This document shows positions 1-10,777 of a stretch of 64,000 nucleotides of DNA, piece by piece; position 1 is the first letter of the stretch; the number at the start of each line of letters is the position of its first letter. The stretch is from Zanthoxylum bungeanum (lineage: Eukaryota; Streptophyta; Magnoliopsida; Sapindales; Rutaceae). The notes beneath the pieces are model-generated. The model had not been told where the DNA came from. It did not search any database and saw only the letters and a program-made list of their open reading frames with translations. The stretch spans positions 22,303 through 86,302 of the forward strand of contig SKCR01031833.1 of assembly GCA_019454045.1 (NCBI GenBank), in the 5' to 3' direction. Position numbers and translations under genes: made by a program.

Positions 1-799
1 CTTAGAAAATATTGGTTGTGGTGTATTCTTTTTCGGTATCCTTCAAGAAGAAAGATGTCATCTAATATACGCATCCATATGGATTCAATCAATCTATGCT
101 ATTCTTGTAGAGCAAGCTTACAGAGATTATCTGAAGCTGACTTTTCCCTACCTGAGGTTAGTTCTGAAAGAGCCCTTTAGGCGAGTTAGACGGCCTATTT
201 CCAGATCCACACAAGAGCTATCTGAACTGCTTATCCCCTATTGCTATCGATCCTTGTATTGATTTGAGAAGGGTGCCGAGGAATGCCAGATAGTCGCTTT
301 CTTCTTTCGTTCCCATCCCATATGAAAGAGGGCTTCATGCGAGAAGAAAAAGCAAATCGGGGTAGTCTAAGCTTTAGTTAAGGAGTATACCCAACCTAGC
401 CTAACCTAAAAGCAGAAAAGTCCAGAGACTGAGATCCATGGATTCTGATTCATTCGTAGTAGGGGACTCTCGTTTGGATAATAGTTTGGCTTGGGTCGAT
501 ACAGAAAATTTCTTTAATTCAAGTAGTTCATCCGTCTATCAGTCGTTAGGAGTTTGACGTGTCTTCATTATCAGGATGAGAAAAGAAAGAAGGGCAAGAC
601 TCAAAGCTGACCCTTTTTTTGAAGACGAGAATTCCACTTCTGTTAATTTTAAGAGCTTCTGCTTCCGAAAGAGTGAAACATTAGTGGTTGGATCAAGGGA
701 TAGAGTTAAAGATTACAGACAAGCGGCCCCCTATAGGAATCCTATGATGTAAAGGAAAGATCACCCACTTCATTTCATATTACCAGAAAGGAGACTACG
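1..799. other. Left flank, no gene; organelle-like DNA suspected
   Basis: I see no ORF of useful length and no retroelement motif here. Base composition is more balanced than in the neighbouring AT-rich DNA, and purine-rich words such as AAAGAAAGAAGGGCAAG recall plant mitochondrial intergenic DNA. That is an impression, not a match. The copia element at 805 inserted into this sequence, and similar-looking DNA resumes at 7650, so 1-804 and 7650-8050 were probably contiguous. It may be a nuclear insertion of organelle DNA; a plain intergenic origin is equally possible. Confidence 0.3.
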
Positions 800-804
800 A
801 ATCA

Positions 805-1848
805 TGTTGGAAAAAATGCTTATGAGTAAGCATTTTGAGGATCAATTTTAAGCATGGTCCACTTCGTGTTAGTGGTTGTTATTGAATGATTCGGATACTC
901 CTCCGTGAGTACTTCGAAATGGTATATTCATATGATTAAAATGATGTTTGGGTGAATGAGAAATTATTACTCACAGTTCACCTATTGGTGTTAGAAAATA
1001 AAGAGAAGTTAGCTTGTCCCATATGGGAAAGCTATAGAGAGGAAATTATGCTTATATATGATTGTTCATTAGTAGATGGGTAAGAGTTATAAGGATAGAG
1101 GCTCTCTTTATGTGCGCGGGGGGGGGGGGGGGGGGTGCAAATCAAATCTGAATCAAGCTTGGCTCGTGTGCACCTGCGTACACGAATGCCGGACCAAAAT
1201 GTGCGGGCCCGGCCCAGCCGAATTTTTACTTGTCTCTTTATTTTTCCAAGCCTTTTAAAGTTCCATAACAGTTGAATTAATGATATTAATCAACTTGGTG
1301 GTTACAAGCAATGGAAGGTCTCCCACTAATGTGATTAATTGACATGTTAATTTCCTTTATTTGAGCTGTCATTTTCATTTTTGTGGATGCACAACACAAA
1401 AATATTGTTCACAAGACAGTGACACAACATACACTGGTTCCTTTCATTTTTCTTTGTTTTCGGCTTTTTTAGGAAGAGTTCAAACGCTTTGGTGGTTCGT
1501 TGGATACGAGTTCGGTGGTGCCCTTACTCGTATGTTTTTCGTTGTATCCTGGGAAAAAATTGTCTCGTGTTCTACTGCACCGAAGGTGGGAGACGAATTT
1601 GTTTTAAGGAAATTGTTGGCATCAACAAGCCTCAGAATTCTCTCTGTTTCGCTCGATACTGCACTGCCTCGGTCTGAATTGTTCCTGTCGCTGGTTCATT
1701 ACTGCTCAGCTGTGTTCGCTCATGTAGCTGTGTTATTTTCATTACTGTTGTTTAGTTATTACCGATACTTTATTGTACCATCTGTGTTCTGTTTTATTGT
1801 TGTTCATTGTCCTTTGTAAGAACACAGTAACCAAATATAATTGTATTA
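805..1848 (+). repeat. 5' LTR of the copia element
   Basis: It begins TGTTGG and ends TGTATTA, and aligns along its whole length with 6594-7644 with scattered substitutions and small indels. It holds an 18-G run at 1118-1135. A 152-codon ORF inside it (1361-1819) has no protein-like features and is not called. Confidence 0.9.
1118..1135 (+). repeat. Homopolymer G run in the copia 5' LTR
   Basis: There are 18 consecutive G here. The same site in the 3' LTR (6906-6926) has 21. It follows a GTGCGC word, and the length difference between LTRs of one element is what slippage would produce. Such a run could form G-quadruplex structures. Confidence 0.9.
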
Positions 1849-1876
1849 GTCTTAAAATAAATTCGACTCTGTGGAT

Positions 1877-2940
1877 ATGGAAAACAGTACAAACACAGTA
1901 GATCCGAATGTGGCAGCCTATTCGGCTGGCCAGGATGTTGTGGCAGCCCCCGTGGCTGACCAAAGTGTAGTGGCAGCCTCTTCGGCTGGCCAACTTGCTT
2001 CAGCCTCTGGGCTTAATATGGCAGCCGTTGTGGCTGGCTAAGGTGTTGCTGCTTTTGTGGCTAGACAACCTATTGGACATGTGAGCAATGTCAACCCTAC
2101 TCCGGAAAAACCTGAAAAATTCAGTGGACATAATTTTAAACGATGGCAACAGAAATTTTTTTTCTACTTGACCACGTTGAACCTTGCGAGGTTTCTAAAG
2201 GAAGATGCTCATGTACCCGCGGAGGGTGAGATTGATATCCAAGTGATCAGTGCGATCGATGCCTGGAAACATTCTGAATTCCTATGTAGGAATTATGTGC
2301 TGAATGGGCTAAGTGATTCCTTATACAGTGTGTACACCGGAATGAAAACAGCAAAATGGCTTTGGGAATCTTTAGATCGAAAATATAAAACTGAGGATGC
2401 CGGTACTAAGAAATTTGTCGTGGGCCGTTTCCTTGATTTTAAGATGGTTGATTTCAAAACTGTGTTAAGCCAAGTACAAGAACTGCAGATTATTCTAGCA
2501 GAAATTCATGCTGAGGGGATGAGTTTAAGTGAAACCTTCCAAGTAGCCTCGATAATTGAGAAACTACCACCTAGTTGGAAAGATTTCAAAAATTATCTAA
2601 AACATAAGCGAAAAGAGATGAGCATTGAAGACATGGTTCTTAAGCTCAGAATTGAAGAAGATAATCGAGTATCTGACAAGAGAGGAATATCTCATGAGGC
2701 CAAAGCAAATGTTGTTGAACATGGCCATAAAAACAAGAACCCTAAGAACAAAGGGTAAAAATGGGCCCTAAATGAGGAGTTTCCAAGAAATCCAAATTTC
2801 AAGGAAGATGCTTCAACTGTGACAAAATGGGTCACAAGTCTTCTGAGTGCAGACTGCCGAAGAAGAAAAAGAATCAAGAGGCTAATGTGATGGAAAATAT
2901 GACTCAAGATGTTTCAGACATTAACCTTTCAGCTGTGGTT
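1877..2940 (+). pseudogene. gag: copia gag (UBN2-type capsid) with zinc knuckle, broken
   Basis: The capsid/nucleocapsid part of the copia polyprotein packages element RNA in cytoplasmic particles. The ATG at 1877 starts an Ala-rich N-terminus made of four or five imperfect repeats of a VAAxxAGQ-like unit. That frame is cut by TAA at 2039-2041. Beyond it the UBN2-type core is open to TAA at 2756, including [18 protein letters not shown] and a [20 protein letters not shown] segment. A CX2CX4HX4C knuckle (CFNCDKMGHKSSEC) is encoded from about 2809 in another frame, so small indels separate it from the core. The pol frame downstream equals the original gag frame, as expected for a single copia gag-pol frame. 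Two stops and a frameshift make this a pseudogene. Confidence 0.85.
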
Positions 2941-2971
2941 TTTGAGGTGAATCTGGTGGGTTCTAACCCAA

Positions 2972-5794
2972 GAGTGGTGGATTGACACTGGTGCCACTCG
3001 ACATGTGTGCTCGAACAAGAGCATGTTCTCTTCATTTGAGCCTACTGGTAATGGGGAAAAATTATACATGGGAAATTCAGCAACATCTGAGATTGAAGGT
3101 CAAGGCAAGGTGATTCTGAAGATGACCTCTGGGAAAAAGTTGACTTTGAACAACGTTCTGTATGTACCAGAAATACGGAAGAATCTTGTATCTGGATCAC
3201 TTCTGAACAAGCACGGATTCCGGATGGTGTTCGAGTCTGATAAAGTAGTTTTAACTAAAAATGGGATGTATGTGAGAAAATGGTATGTAACTGATGGACT
3301 CTTTAAGCTCAATGTAATGGTTGTTAAACCTAAGAATATCAATAAAGCTAGTTCTTCTGCTTATATTGTTGAGTACTCTAATCTATGGCATGGTAGATTA
3401 GGACATGTTAATTTTAATTCATTACGGAAATTAATTAACATGAACCACATTCCCAATTTTAAAATTGATAAAAAACATAAGTGTGATACTTGTGTTGAGG
3501 CAAAACTGACTAGATCATCTTTTCATAGTATTGAAAGAAACTCTGAACCACTTGATCTAATTCATACCGATGTATATGATTTTAATTCAATACAATCGAG
3601 AGGCGGTAATAAATATTTTATTACCTTTATTGATGATTGCACAAGATTTTGCTATGTGTATTTGTTGAAAAGCAAGGACGAAGCTATAGAGAAATTTTTT
3701 CTCTATAAGAATGAAGTTGAGAATCAACTGAATAAAAGAATTAAGGAGTTGAGAAGTGATCATGGTGGTGAGTATGTTTTCCCTTTTTAATCACTTTGTG
3801 AACAAAATGGAATCATACATCAAACAATAGCTCCTTATTCACCTCAATCCAATGGGATTGCAGAACGAAAGAATCGTACCTTGAAAGAGATGATGAACGC
3901 TATGTTAATCAGCTCTGGCTTACCTCAGAATATGTGGGGAGAAGCTGTCTTATCAGCTAATTACCTTTTAAATAAGGTACCACGGAAAGAAGTAGGGAAA
4001 ACTCCTTATGAAATGTGGAAAGGAAGAGTACATTCCTATAAATTCCTACGAGTGTGGGGGTGTCTTGCCAAGGTAGTCATTCCTCCACCTAAGAAGGTAA
4101 AGATAGGACCAAAAACTGTTGATTGTGTTTTCATAGGATATGCACATAACAGTAATGCTTATCGATTTCTTGTGTATGAGTCTATTGTACCAGATATTCA
4201 CAAGAATACGATAATGGAGTCGAGGAATGCATCATTTTTCGAATATGTCTTTCCCTGTAAAACTAATTTGAATTCAAATGTGCACAAACGGGCACATGAG
4301 ACTATCATTGAAGATAGTCAGGACCAAGAACACATAAATGTTCCAGAGGATCAACAAGTTGTTGAACTTGAACCAAGACGTAGCAAAAGAGCTAGAACCG
4401 AAAAATCATTTGGTCCATATTTTCTGACATTTTTGCTAGAGAATGATCCTCAAAGCTATAACGAAGCTGTAAGGTCAGCTGATGGTGCCTTGTGGAAAGA
4501 TGCCATCAATAGTGAAATTGAATCCATCTTACAAAATCACACCTGGGAGTTAGTGAATCTTCCTCCATGATGTAAACCTTTAGGGTCCAAGTGGATTTTC
4601 AAAAAGAAAATAAAGGCAGATGGATCAATTGACAAGTACAAAGCAAGACTTGTAATTAAAGGTTATAGACAACGTTAAGGTTTTGATTACTTTGATACTT
4701 ATTCTCCTGTAACGAGAATAAATTCCATAAGGATGATACTAGCGATTGCAGCTTTGCGCAATCTTGAGGTACATCAGATGGATGTGAAAACAGCCTTTCT
4801 AAATGGAGATTTAGATGAAGAAATCTACATGGAACAACCTGAAGGCTTTATAGCTCCAGGACAAGAAAAGAAAGTCTGTAAGTTAGTTAAATCCTTGTAT
4901 GGATTGAAACAAGCCCCAAAACAGTGGCATAAAAAGTTTGATGACACCATGTTGGCAAATGGTTTCAAAATCAATGAATGTGATAAATGAATTTATGTCA
5001 GAGAGAAAGAAGTTGGCTATGTCATTTTATGTCTCTACGTTGATGACATATTTATTGTCGGGAGTAATGTTAAAATGGTGAAATCTACCAAGAATATGCT
5101 GAAATCCAAGTTTGACATGAAAGACATGGGTCTAGCAGATGTCATTCTGGGAATAAAGATCTCGAGAAGTCCTGATGGACTTATTCTTGATCAATCGCAC
5201 TATGTGGACAAGATTCTTGGTAAATTTAACAATGATGATTCTGCTGTGGCTAGAACTCCTTTAGATGTGAGTCTACACCTATCGAAGAATAGGGGACGGG
5301 GTATATCTCAAGTAGAATACTCTAGAGTGATCGGGAGTTTGATGTATCTATCGAGTTGTACAAGGCCTGATATAGCCTGTACAGTAAACAAGCTCAGCAG
5401 ATATACGAGTAATCCAGGGGTTGATCACTGGAAAGCAATAGTGAGAGTACTTAGGTACTTACGTTTTACTCGTAATTATGGGTTGCACTATCATAGATAT
5501 CCAGCTGTAGTCGAAGGATACAGTGATGCTAATTGGATATCTGACATGAAAGACTCAAAGTCTACCAGTGGCTATGTGTTTACACTAGCAGGTGCGGCTA
5601 TATCATGGAAATCCTCCAAACAGACTGTGATAGCCAGATCTACAATGGAATCAGAATTCATTGCATTAGATAAGTGTGCTGAAGAAGCAGAATGGCTTCG
5701 AAATTTTCTAGAGGATATTCCTAGTTGGCCTAAGCCAGTGCCAGCAATTTGCATTCATTGTGATAGTCAATCTGCAATTGGAAGGGCACATAAC

Positions 5795-5825
<31 letters not shown>

Positions 5826-5965
5826 ATCGTAGACACAATACCGTTAGACAATTACTCTCTACTGGAGTTATTTCGATTGACTATGTAAAGTCAAAGGATA
5901 ACATTGTGGATCTGCTAACCAAAGGGTTAAATAGAGAGTTGGTTGTGAAATCATCAGGGGAATGA
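2972..5965 (+). pseudogene. pol: copia pol: protease, integrase, RT, RNase H, broken
   Basis: One frame runs from the protease motif WWIDTGATRH (active-site D at 2984) to TGA at 5963. In order come the GAG-pre-integrase HHCC region (WHGRLGHVN, then CDTCVEAK), the integrase core (HTDVYDF, FIDDCTRF, LRSDHGGEY), and RT ([42 protein letters not shown]). It ends with copia RNase H ([35 protein letters not shown]). In-frame stops lie at 3788, 4568, 4676 and 4988, splitting it into five open pieces without changing frame. All four replace ordinary codons, so the copy decayed by point mutation. Its products would act in cytoplasmic reverse transcription and nuclear integration. Confidence 0.95.
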
Positions 5966-6582
5966 GACTAAAGCCCATTAGATAAATGTTTATTACGAAG
6001 GAAAACCCAACCTTGTTGATTGGAGATCCCAAGATCTAGGTTCAATGGGACAACCTACTCGTAAAAGACATAATTGGTTCACTGTGGGGGGTTACCCTAT
6101 AGTTCATTCCTATGGTGAAATGAAACAGTGATGCTCGTATGGATTGAGGTTAAGCAAAGACTTTTAATGATTCTTATGCGTCGGGAATCCGAGCAGAGTA
6201 TTACGAGATGCTCTTAAATAAGAAATCACATATGTGAGAGAGAAGTGGGGCCGCTTCAAAGGGAATTGTACGGGGCTCAATTCTTAGAAACTCTTGCAGA
6301 ACCAGGTTGATGTTCATGGCCAAAATGAACATAATAATGAGCACTCGGATGTGTTAGGTTAAATATCTGTGTGCTATATATTCTCCATTTACATGAACGA
6401 CAGTACAATTCAATGACATCGTGTCCACTGTCAGCCAGTAAATGAGATATATTTTCACAATGGAAGGTTCAAAGGCTGAGGCCTACCTATCCTATGCAGG
6501 TGTTGAACCATTGAACTCTTCTAGGTCAAAACAAAATGCTTTATAAAATAATTTTATTCGAATTTTTTCGCCAATTTCATTC

Positions 6583-6593
6583 ATGTGGGGGAT
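6583..6593 (+). promoter_or_regulatory. Polypurine tract of the copia element
   Basis: ATGTGGGGGAT lies directly before the 3' LTR. This is the usual position of the plus-strand primer left by RNase H. Confidence 0.75.
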
Positions 6594-7644
6594 TATTGGA
6601 AAAAATGCTTATGAGTAAGCATTTTGAGGCTCAATTTTAAGCATGGTCCACTTCGTATTCGTGGTTGTTATTGAATGATTCGGATACTCCTCCGTGAGTA
6701 CTTCGAAATGGTATATTCATATGCTTAAATGATGTTTGGGTGAATGAGAAATTGTTGCTCAAAGTTCACCCATTGGTGTTAGAAAATAAAAAGAAGTTAG
6801 CTTGTCCCATATGGGAAAGCTATAGAGAGGAAATTATGCTTATATATGATTGTTCATTAGTAGATGGGTAAGATTTATAAGGATAGAGGCTCTCTCTACG
6901 TGCGCGGGGGGGGGGGGGGGGGGGGGTGCAAATCAAATCCGAATCAAGCTTGGCTCGTGTGCACCCGCGTACACGAATGCCGGACCAAAATGTGCGAGCC
7001 CGGCCCAGCCGAATTTTTACTTGTCTATTTATTTTTCCAAGCCTTTTAAAGTTCCATAACAGTTGAATTAATGATATTAATCAACTTGGTGGTTACAAGC
7101 AATGGAAGGTCTCTCACTCATGTGATTAATTGACATGTTAATTTCCTTTATTTGAGCTATGATTTTCGTTTTTGTGGATGCACAACACAAAAATATTGTT
7201 CACAAGACAGTGACACAACATACACTAGTTCCTTTCATTTTTCTTTGTTTTTGGTTTTTTTTAGGAAGAGTTCAAACGCTTTAGTGGTTCGTTGGATACG
7301 AGTTCGGTGGTGCCCTTACTCGTACGTTTTTCGTTGTATCCTGGGAAACAATCGTCTCATGTTCTACTACTGCACCGAAGGTGGGATATGAATTTGTTTT
7401 AAGGAAATTGTTGGCATCAACAAGCCTCAGAATTCTCTCCATTTCGCTCGATACTGCACTGCCTCCGTTCTGAATGGTTCCTGTCGCTGGTTCATTACTG
7501 CTCAGCTGTGTTCGCTCCTGTAGTTGTGTTATTTTCATTACTGTTGTTTAGTTATTACCGATACTTTATTGTACCATCCGTGTTCTGTTTTACTATTGTT
7601 CATTGTCCTTTGTAAGTACACAGTAACCAAATATAATTGTAATA
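6594..7644 (+). repeat. 3' LTR of the copia element
   Basis: It aligns with 805-1848. Its first bases are TATTGG instead of TGTTGG, so the terminal TG has become TA. The G run at 6906-6926 is three bases longer than in the 5' LTR. TSD AATCA follows at 7645. Confidence 0.9.
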
Positions 7645-7649
7645 AATCA

Positions 7650-8171
7650 AAATTAAAAAGCAATACAATAGTTTTCCTCGAAACAAGACTTTGCAGAGTC
7701 ATCAGAATGGTCCAAAAGGCTAAAGACAGAGGAGCAATCTGATTCTTATTTTTTTTTATTATATTTCTCCTCCGCAAGGCAAGGGAGTGATAGGAAGTAG
7801 GACTAGCGGACACATATTTACGTAGACTAGATACTATAGCCCAAGCCCAATTCTCCAGCAAACAGAAAGACCGAGAATCTATTTTTTTTCCCTACGAGAT
7901 CTTGTTTAACAAATGGAATAATGGTAAGGTGATGCACGATGCATAGCCACCACCTGTTTGAATCGAAAGGCAGAGCAAAAATTGAATGAATCAAATAAGC
8001 AGACTGTTAGCGCATAAAATCATTTTCAATTCAAGATGGCTCTAAAAAAAGAATTTAATTTATTATCAACGGTATGTCCCTGTTATGTTATGGTAGGAGG
8101 AGCCAAGCCAGCCAATTTTTCACTAAACAGGCAAGATAGTCTTCAACTGTAGAAAGGTAGTGCAGAGAACT
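7650..8171. other. Right flank of the copia insertion, no gene seen
   Basis: This resumes the sequence interrupted at 804. Words such as GATGCACGATGCATAGCC look organelle-like. No ORF, RNA gene or repeat is supported. Confidence 0.3.
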
Positions 8172-8345
8172 AGTAAGAATAGTGTCTGCCATCCAATTCG
8201 TGACGTGGATGATTCACCGAATCCATTACTGACTTCACCATAATAAATTAGGTGAAATGGTTCTGCAAAGTTTGTTTGTTCATACAGGCAGCGTGGTTAT
8301 AGTAGTAAGAATTGTGACAGCCATGCAATTCGTACTGCATGGCGA
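8172..8345 (+). repeat. Pair of diverged direct repeats upstream of a small gene
   Basis: 8172-8212 and 8304-8345 share the order AGTAAGAAT, then GTG, then GCCAT, CAATTCGT and a nearby TGG. The first copy contains TGACGTGG (8201-8208), a TGACG/ACGT core of the kind bound by plant bZIP factors. The pair sits about 20-190 bp upstream of a TATA box and looks like a duplicated promoter module. Confidence 0.5.
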
Positions 8346-8361
8346 TATTACTCTACCACTC

Positions 8362-8370
8362 TATAAAAGG
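8362..8370 (+). promoter_or_regulatory. TATA box of the 8432 ORF
   Basis: TATAAAAGG lies 62 bp before the first TGACTATGG-context ATG. The leader between them is AT-rich and has no upstream ATG in good context. Confidence 0.55.
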
Positions 8371-8431
8371 ATGCTCGATAAGTGTCTTCACTTCATCAAA
8401 TTAAAATCAAAGAAATATAATACTAGCACGT

Positions 8432-8737
8432 ATGACTATGGATGCTGCAAACAGGCGTTCTGTAATTGCTATCGAAATGGGTCAACTGCAAAATGGAATT
8501 CAAGACCACCGTAGAGTGCTAAACTGTCTTTTGAGAAATGTTAGAGCAATGGATCCTACAAGGAAAGAAACACGCATTCGAGCTACCAGAGAGTACATAG
8601 AGGGTTTGGAGAAGAGGCAGCAAGCGCTGCGGGCGGAGCAGGAAGACCTGATTGTGCGTGCTGTTACCCGCGGTCACCGGGGAGACTTGAATAGAAGAGT
8701 CTGTCGACTCTTTTTAGTTTTAGAAGGTTTAAGTTAA
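8432..8737 (+). CDS. Hypothetical small basic coiled-coil protein
   Basis: A 101-codon intronless ORF. ATG codons at 8432 and 8438 are both usable; the second has a G at +4 (ATGG), so the protein may start MDAANRRS. The middle is strongly charged and helical, with spaced Leu/Ile (IEMGQLQNGI, REYIEGLEKRQQALRAEQEDL), suggesting a coiled coil at residues 20-75. An Arg-rich tail follows (RGHRGDLNRRVCRL). There is no signal peptide, membrane segment or recognisable domain. A TATA box, a short leader and an AT-rich 3' flank give it the look of a complete compact gene, such as a viral-type ORF or an orphan gene. I do not recognise the family and assign no function. Confidence 0.4.
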   Translation: MTMDAANRRSVIAIEMGQLQNGIQDHRRVLNCLLRNVRAMDPTRKETRIRATREYIEGLEKRQQALRAEQEDLIVRAVTRGHRGDLNRRVCRLFLVLEGLS

Positions 8738-10044
8738 ATAAGTGTCTGTAGACATTTGTTTTCATGTCTGGTGTTCTTTGTCTTTTTTTTAGTGTAGATC
8801 TACTCCGGTGACTACTGGAGATAGACTTCTATCTATGTTAACTATCTTTGTTTTGTTTTATTTGTTATGTTTGCATGTATAGTATGGTATGGTAAAACCC
8901 CTAGTGTAAAATGTTTACTATCAAGTTAGGAAATAGCTTTATTTGATTGATTTGACTTGTTGTAATACATTAAATATTATAGTGATCAATTACAACAAGT
9001 AAACTAAAGCTTATTAAATTGAAACAAAAATTAAAATATCTAGATATTTATTTCCCATTTATTCTGCCAAGGGAAATGGGAGAATATATTATTTTTGTTT
9101 GATTTTCTTTTATTAGGTTAAGTTACCAAATACTTTTACAAAGAAAGTTTGAGAGAAAAGTTGAAGAACAAAGGAAAACCTTGAGCAACAAGTTGGAATT
9201 TTGTAAGTTTTTCTAACTTTCTTCAACTAGAAATTTATTTCTATGATTATTGGCTTCAACATGTGCTGCTTGGAATTTTCTCTACTCTTTTAGTATGTAA
9301 TAAAATGGTTGGAAACTTGAAAGAAAGATGCTAGCATTAAAGTAAGCTTATAAATGATTATTAAGCTCTCTTTTGGTTATTTGATAATCATGTTGCCATT
9401 CTAGAGTTGTTAGGCCACTCATTGATGACCTAGAATTGTTCTTGAGTTGTTTCAAAGTGGTGAGACTTGTTTGGTGTGGTAGAGACTTGATTGAAATGTT
9501 GGATTTGTTTAATTTGGTGTAATTTGTTCAATTTGATGAATTTGTAAAAATTAGGGTTTATACCATTTCCAAATTTGGGGCTTTTCATATATATGTTGTG
9601 TAATGATGTATATATGATGTACATTTAATTTGGTGTTGATTAGATTTGATCATGCCTTTTTTTGAACAAGATTGGACTAAAATACACAAGTTGGAAACCT
9701 TGGACGGGTTCTCAGCAATTTTATCCTTTTGTGGCTTTTGAGTTGCAATTTGTATTTTGATGTATTGGACATGTATAAATCATTTTGGGAATGATTTGGA
9801 ATCACTTAAATTTGTATTTGACAAACTAGGACTAAAATAATCAAAATATAAACTATTGGGGGTCTCTCAGCAATTAATGAAAAATATGATTTTTGGGTAA
9901 AAATTTCAGTTTTTAAGTATTGAGTAATTAGAATAAATAAGTTTATTTTAATCGCCCAAGAAAAATTATTGAAATCGGAAAATTTTGATTTTCCGCGTTC
10001 CACTGCGTTTACCCGGATTTGCCCTTAAAAAACCCAACAAACCC
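8738..10044. other. AT-rich intergenic DNA
   Basis: No gene is supported. Two loosely similar segments around 9670-9720 and 9830-9880 share GGACTAAAATA and TCTCAGCAATT and may be LTR remnants. A 12-bp inverted repeat is listed separately. Confidence 0.6.
8955..9000. repeat. Perfect 12-bp inverted repeat
   Basis: ACTTGTTGTAAT (8955-8966) pairs exactly with ATTACAACAAGT (8989-9000) across a 22-base AT-rich spacer. It could form a hairpin or be a relic of a small inverted-repeat transposon. It lies 220 bp after the 8432 ORF. Confidence 0.8.
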
Positions 10045-10640
10045 ATCTAATGAGCTTTGGGCCAGTGACACTCAGACCAATTGGCCTTAGGGCACTAAGT
10101 GTTAAAACACTCTTACATACTTAATTGCTCAAGTTAAAGAGGCTACGAAATCAAACTTATTCACACATATTTTTTTTATAAACTCAAGCTCTACCGTTTT
10201 ACGCGAAAAATCACTGCTTGTTGAGGCAAGATGTCCGGTTACTAAGTAAAAACTTAATTATTATTAATATCATTTTTTTAAAAAACAAACTCAAACTCTA
10301 TCTTTTTACGTGAACAATCACTGCTTGCTGAGGCAAGATGTCCGGTTACTAAGTAAAAGCATGGTTAGATTTTTTTTAAATAAAACCACAAATTTCACTG
10401 CCTTTAGGTGCTACCTCCAATAAACTAGAGAACTGAATATTACAAAATTTTCAATAACAACTCGTGATCATATGTTACCGTATATGTTGATAATACATGT
10501 CAAATGAGCATATGAAGATCAAATTTAATCAATATTATGGAGAATTCACAAATTTAAATGATTCAAAAAGAAAGAAACAAAAATTACTTGTTAAGAATTA
10601 TTTTGAGATGCGTCATAGGAGCGAAAACTCCTTACACAAC
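10045..10640 (-). repeat. Inverted fragment of the Athila-family 3' non-coding region
   Basis: Read on the - strand, this matches the non-coding stretch downstream of the LOG-like gene in copies A (about 17920-18470) and B (about 29830-30400). It includes AGCTGTGTAAGGA, the step CATATGCTCATTTGAC, the two copies of GTCTTGCCTCA and the AAGTGGTTTGGGAGTCACTGG-like block. It runs opposite to element A and stops a few bases before A's primer-binding site, where a 5' LTR should be. It is therefore the remnant of a fourth, minus-strand copy or the product of an inversion. Confidence 0.8.
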
Positions 10641-10652
10641 CGATCAAGTTTT

Positions 10653-10670
10653 TGGCGCCGTTGCCGGGGA
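10653..10670 (+). promoter_or_regulatory. Primer-binding site of element A
   Basis: TGGCGCCGTTGCCGGGGA. The identical sequence occurs at 22605 in B and on the - strand at 40751-40768 in C. From general knowledge, this is the tRNA-Asp-type PBS of Athila elements; the tRNA identity is recalled, not tested. Confidence 0.85.
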
Positions 10671-10777
10671 CTTATTTATCTTTTACTATTAATTTTGGGG
10701 TTAGATACTTTACTTGTGCCTAATTTATTTTTACTTATTATTTTGGTTTTCTTGTGTTTCAGGTTCTCAGACACTAC

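Larger units (their letters stand above)
805..7644 (+). mobile_element. Ty1/copia LTR retrotransposon, complete but decayed
   Basis: Two near-identical direct LTRs (805-1848 and 6594-7644) flank one gag-pol frame in copia order: gag, zinc knuckle, protease, integrase, reverse transcriptase, RNase H. The 5-bp target duplication AATCA sits at 800-804 and 7645-7649, which fixes both ends. The interior carries at least five in-frame stops plus a local frame change near the zinc knuckle, so it cannot make a full polyprotein. No clear initiator-Met primer-binding site follows the 5' LTR, so the boundary there rests on the LTR alignment. The copia superfamily is certain from domain order and motifs; the lineage within it is not assigned. 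Confidence 0.95.

Noticed and set aside
1076..1258. Poly-Gly ORF around the G run
   Set aside because: It is an artefact of the homopolymer; it lies within the LTR.
1361..1819. 152-codon ORF in the copia 5' LTR
   Set aside because: The equivalent in the 3' LTR is broken at once, and there is no protein-like pattern.
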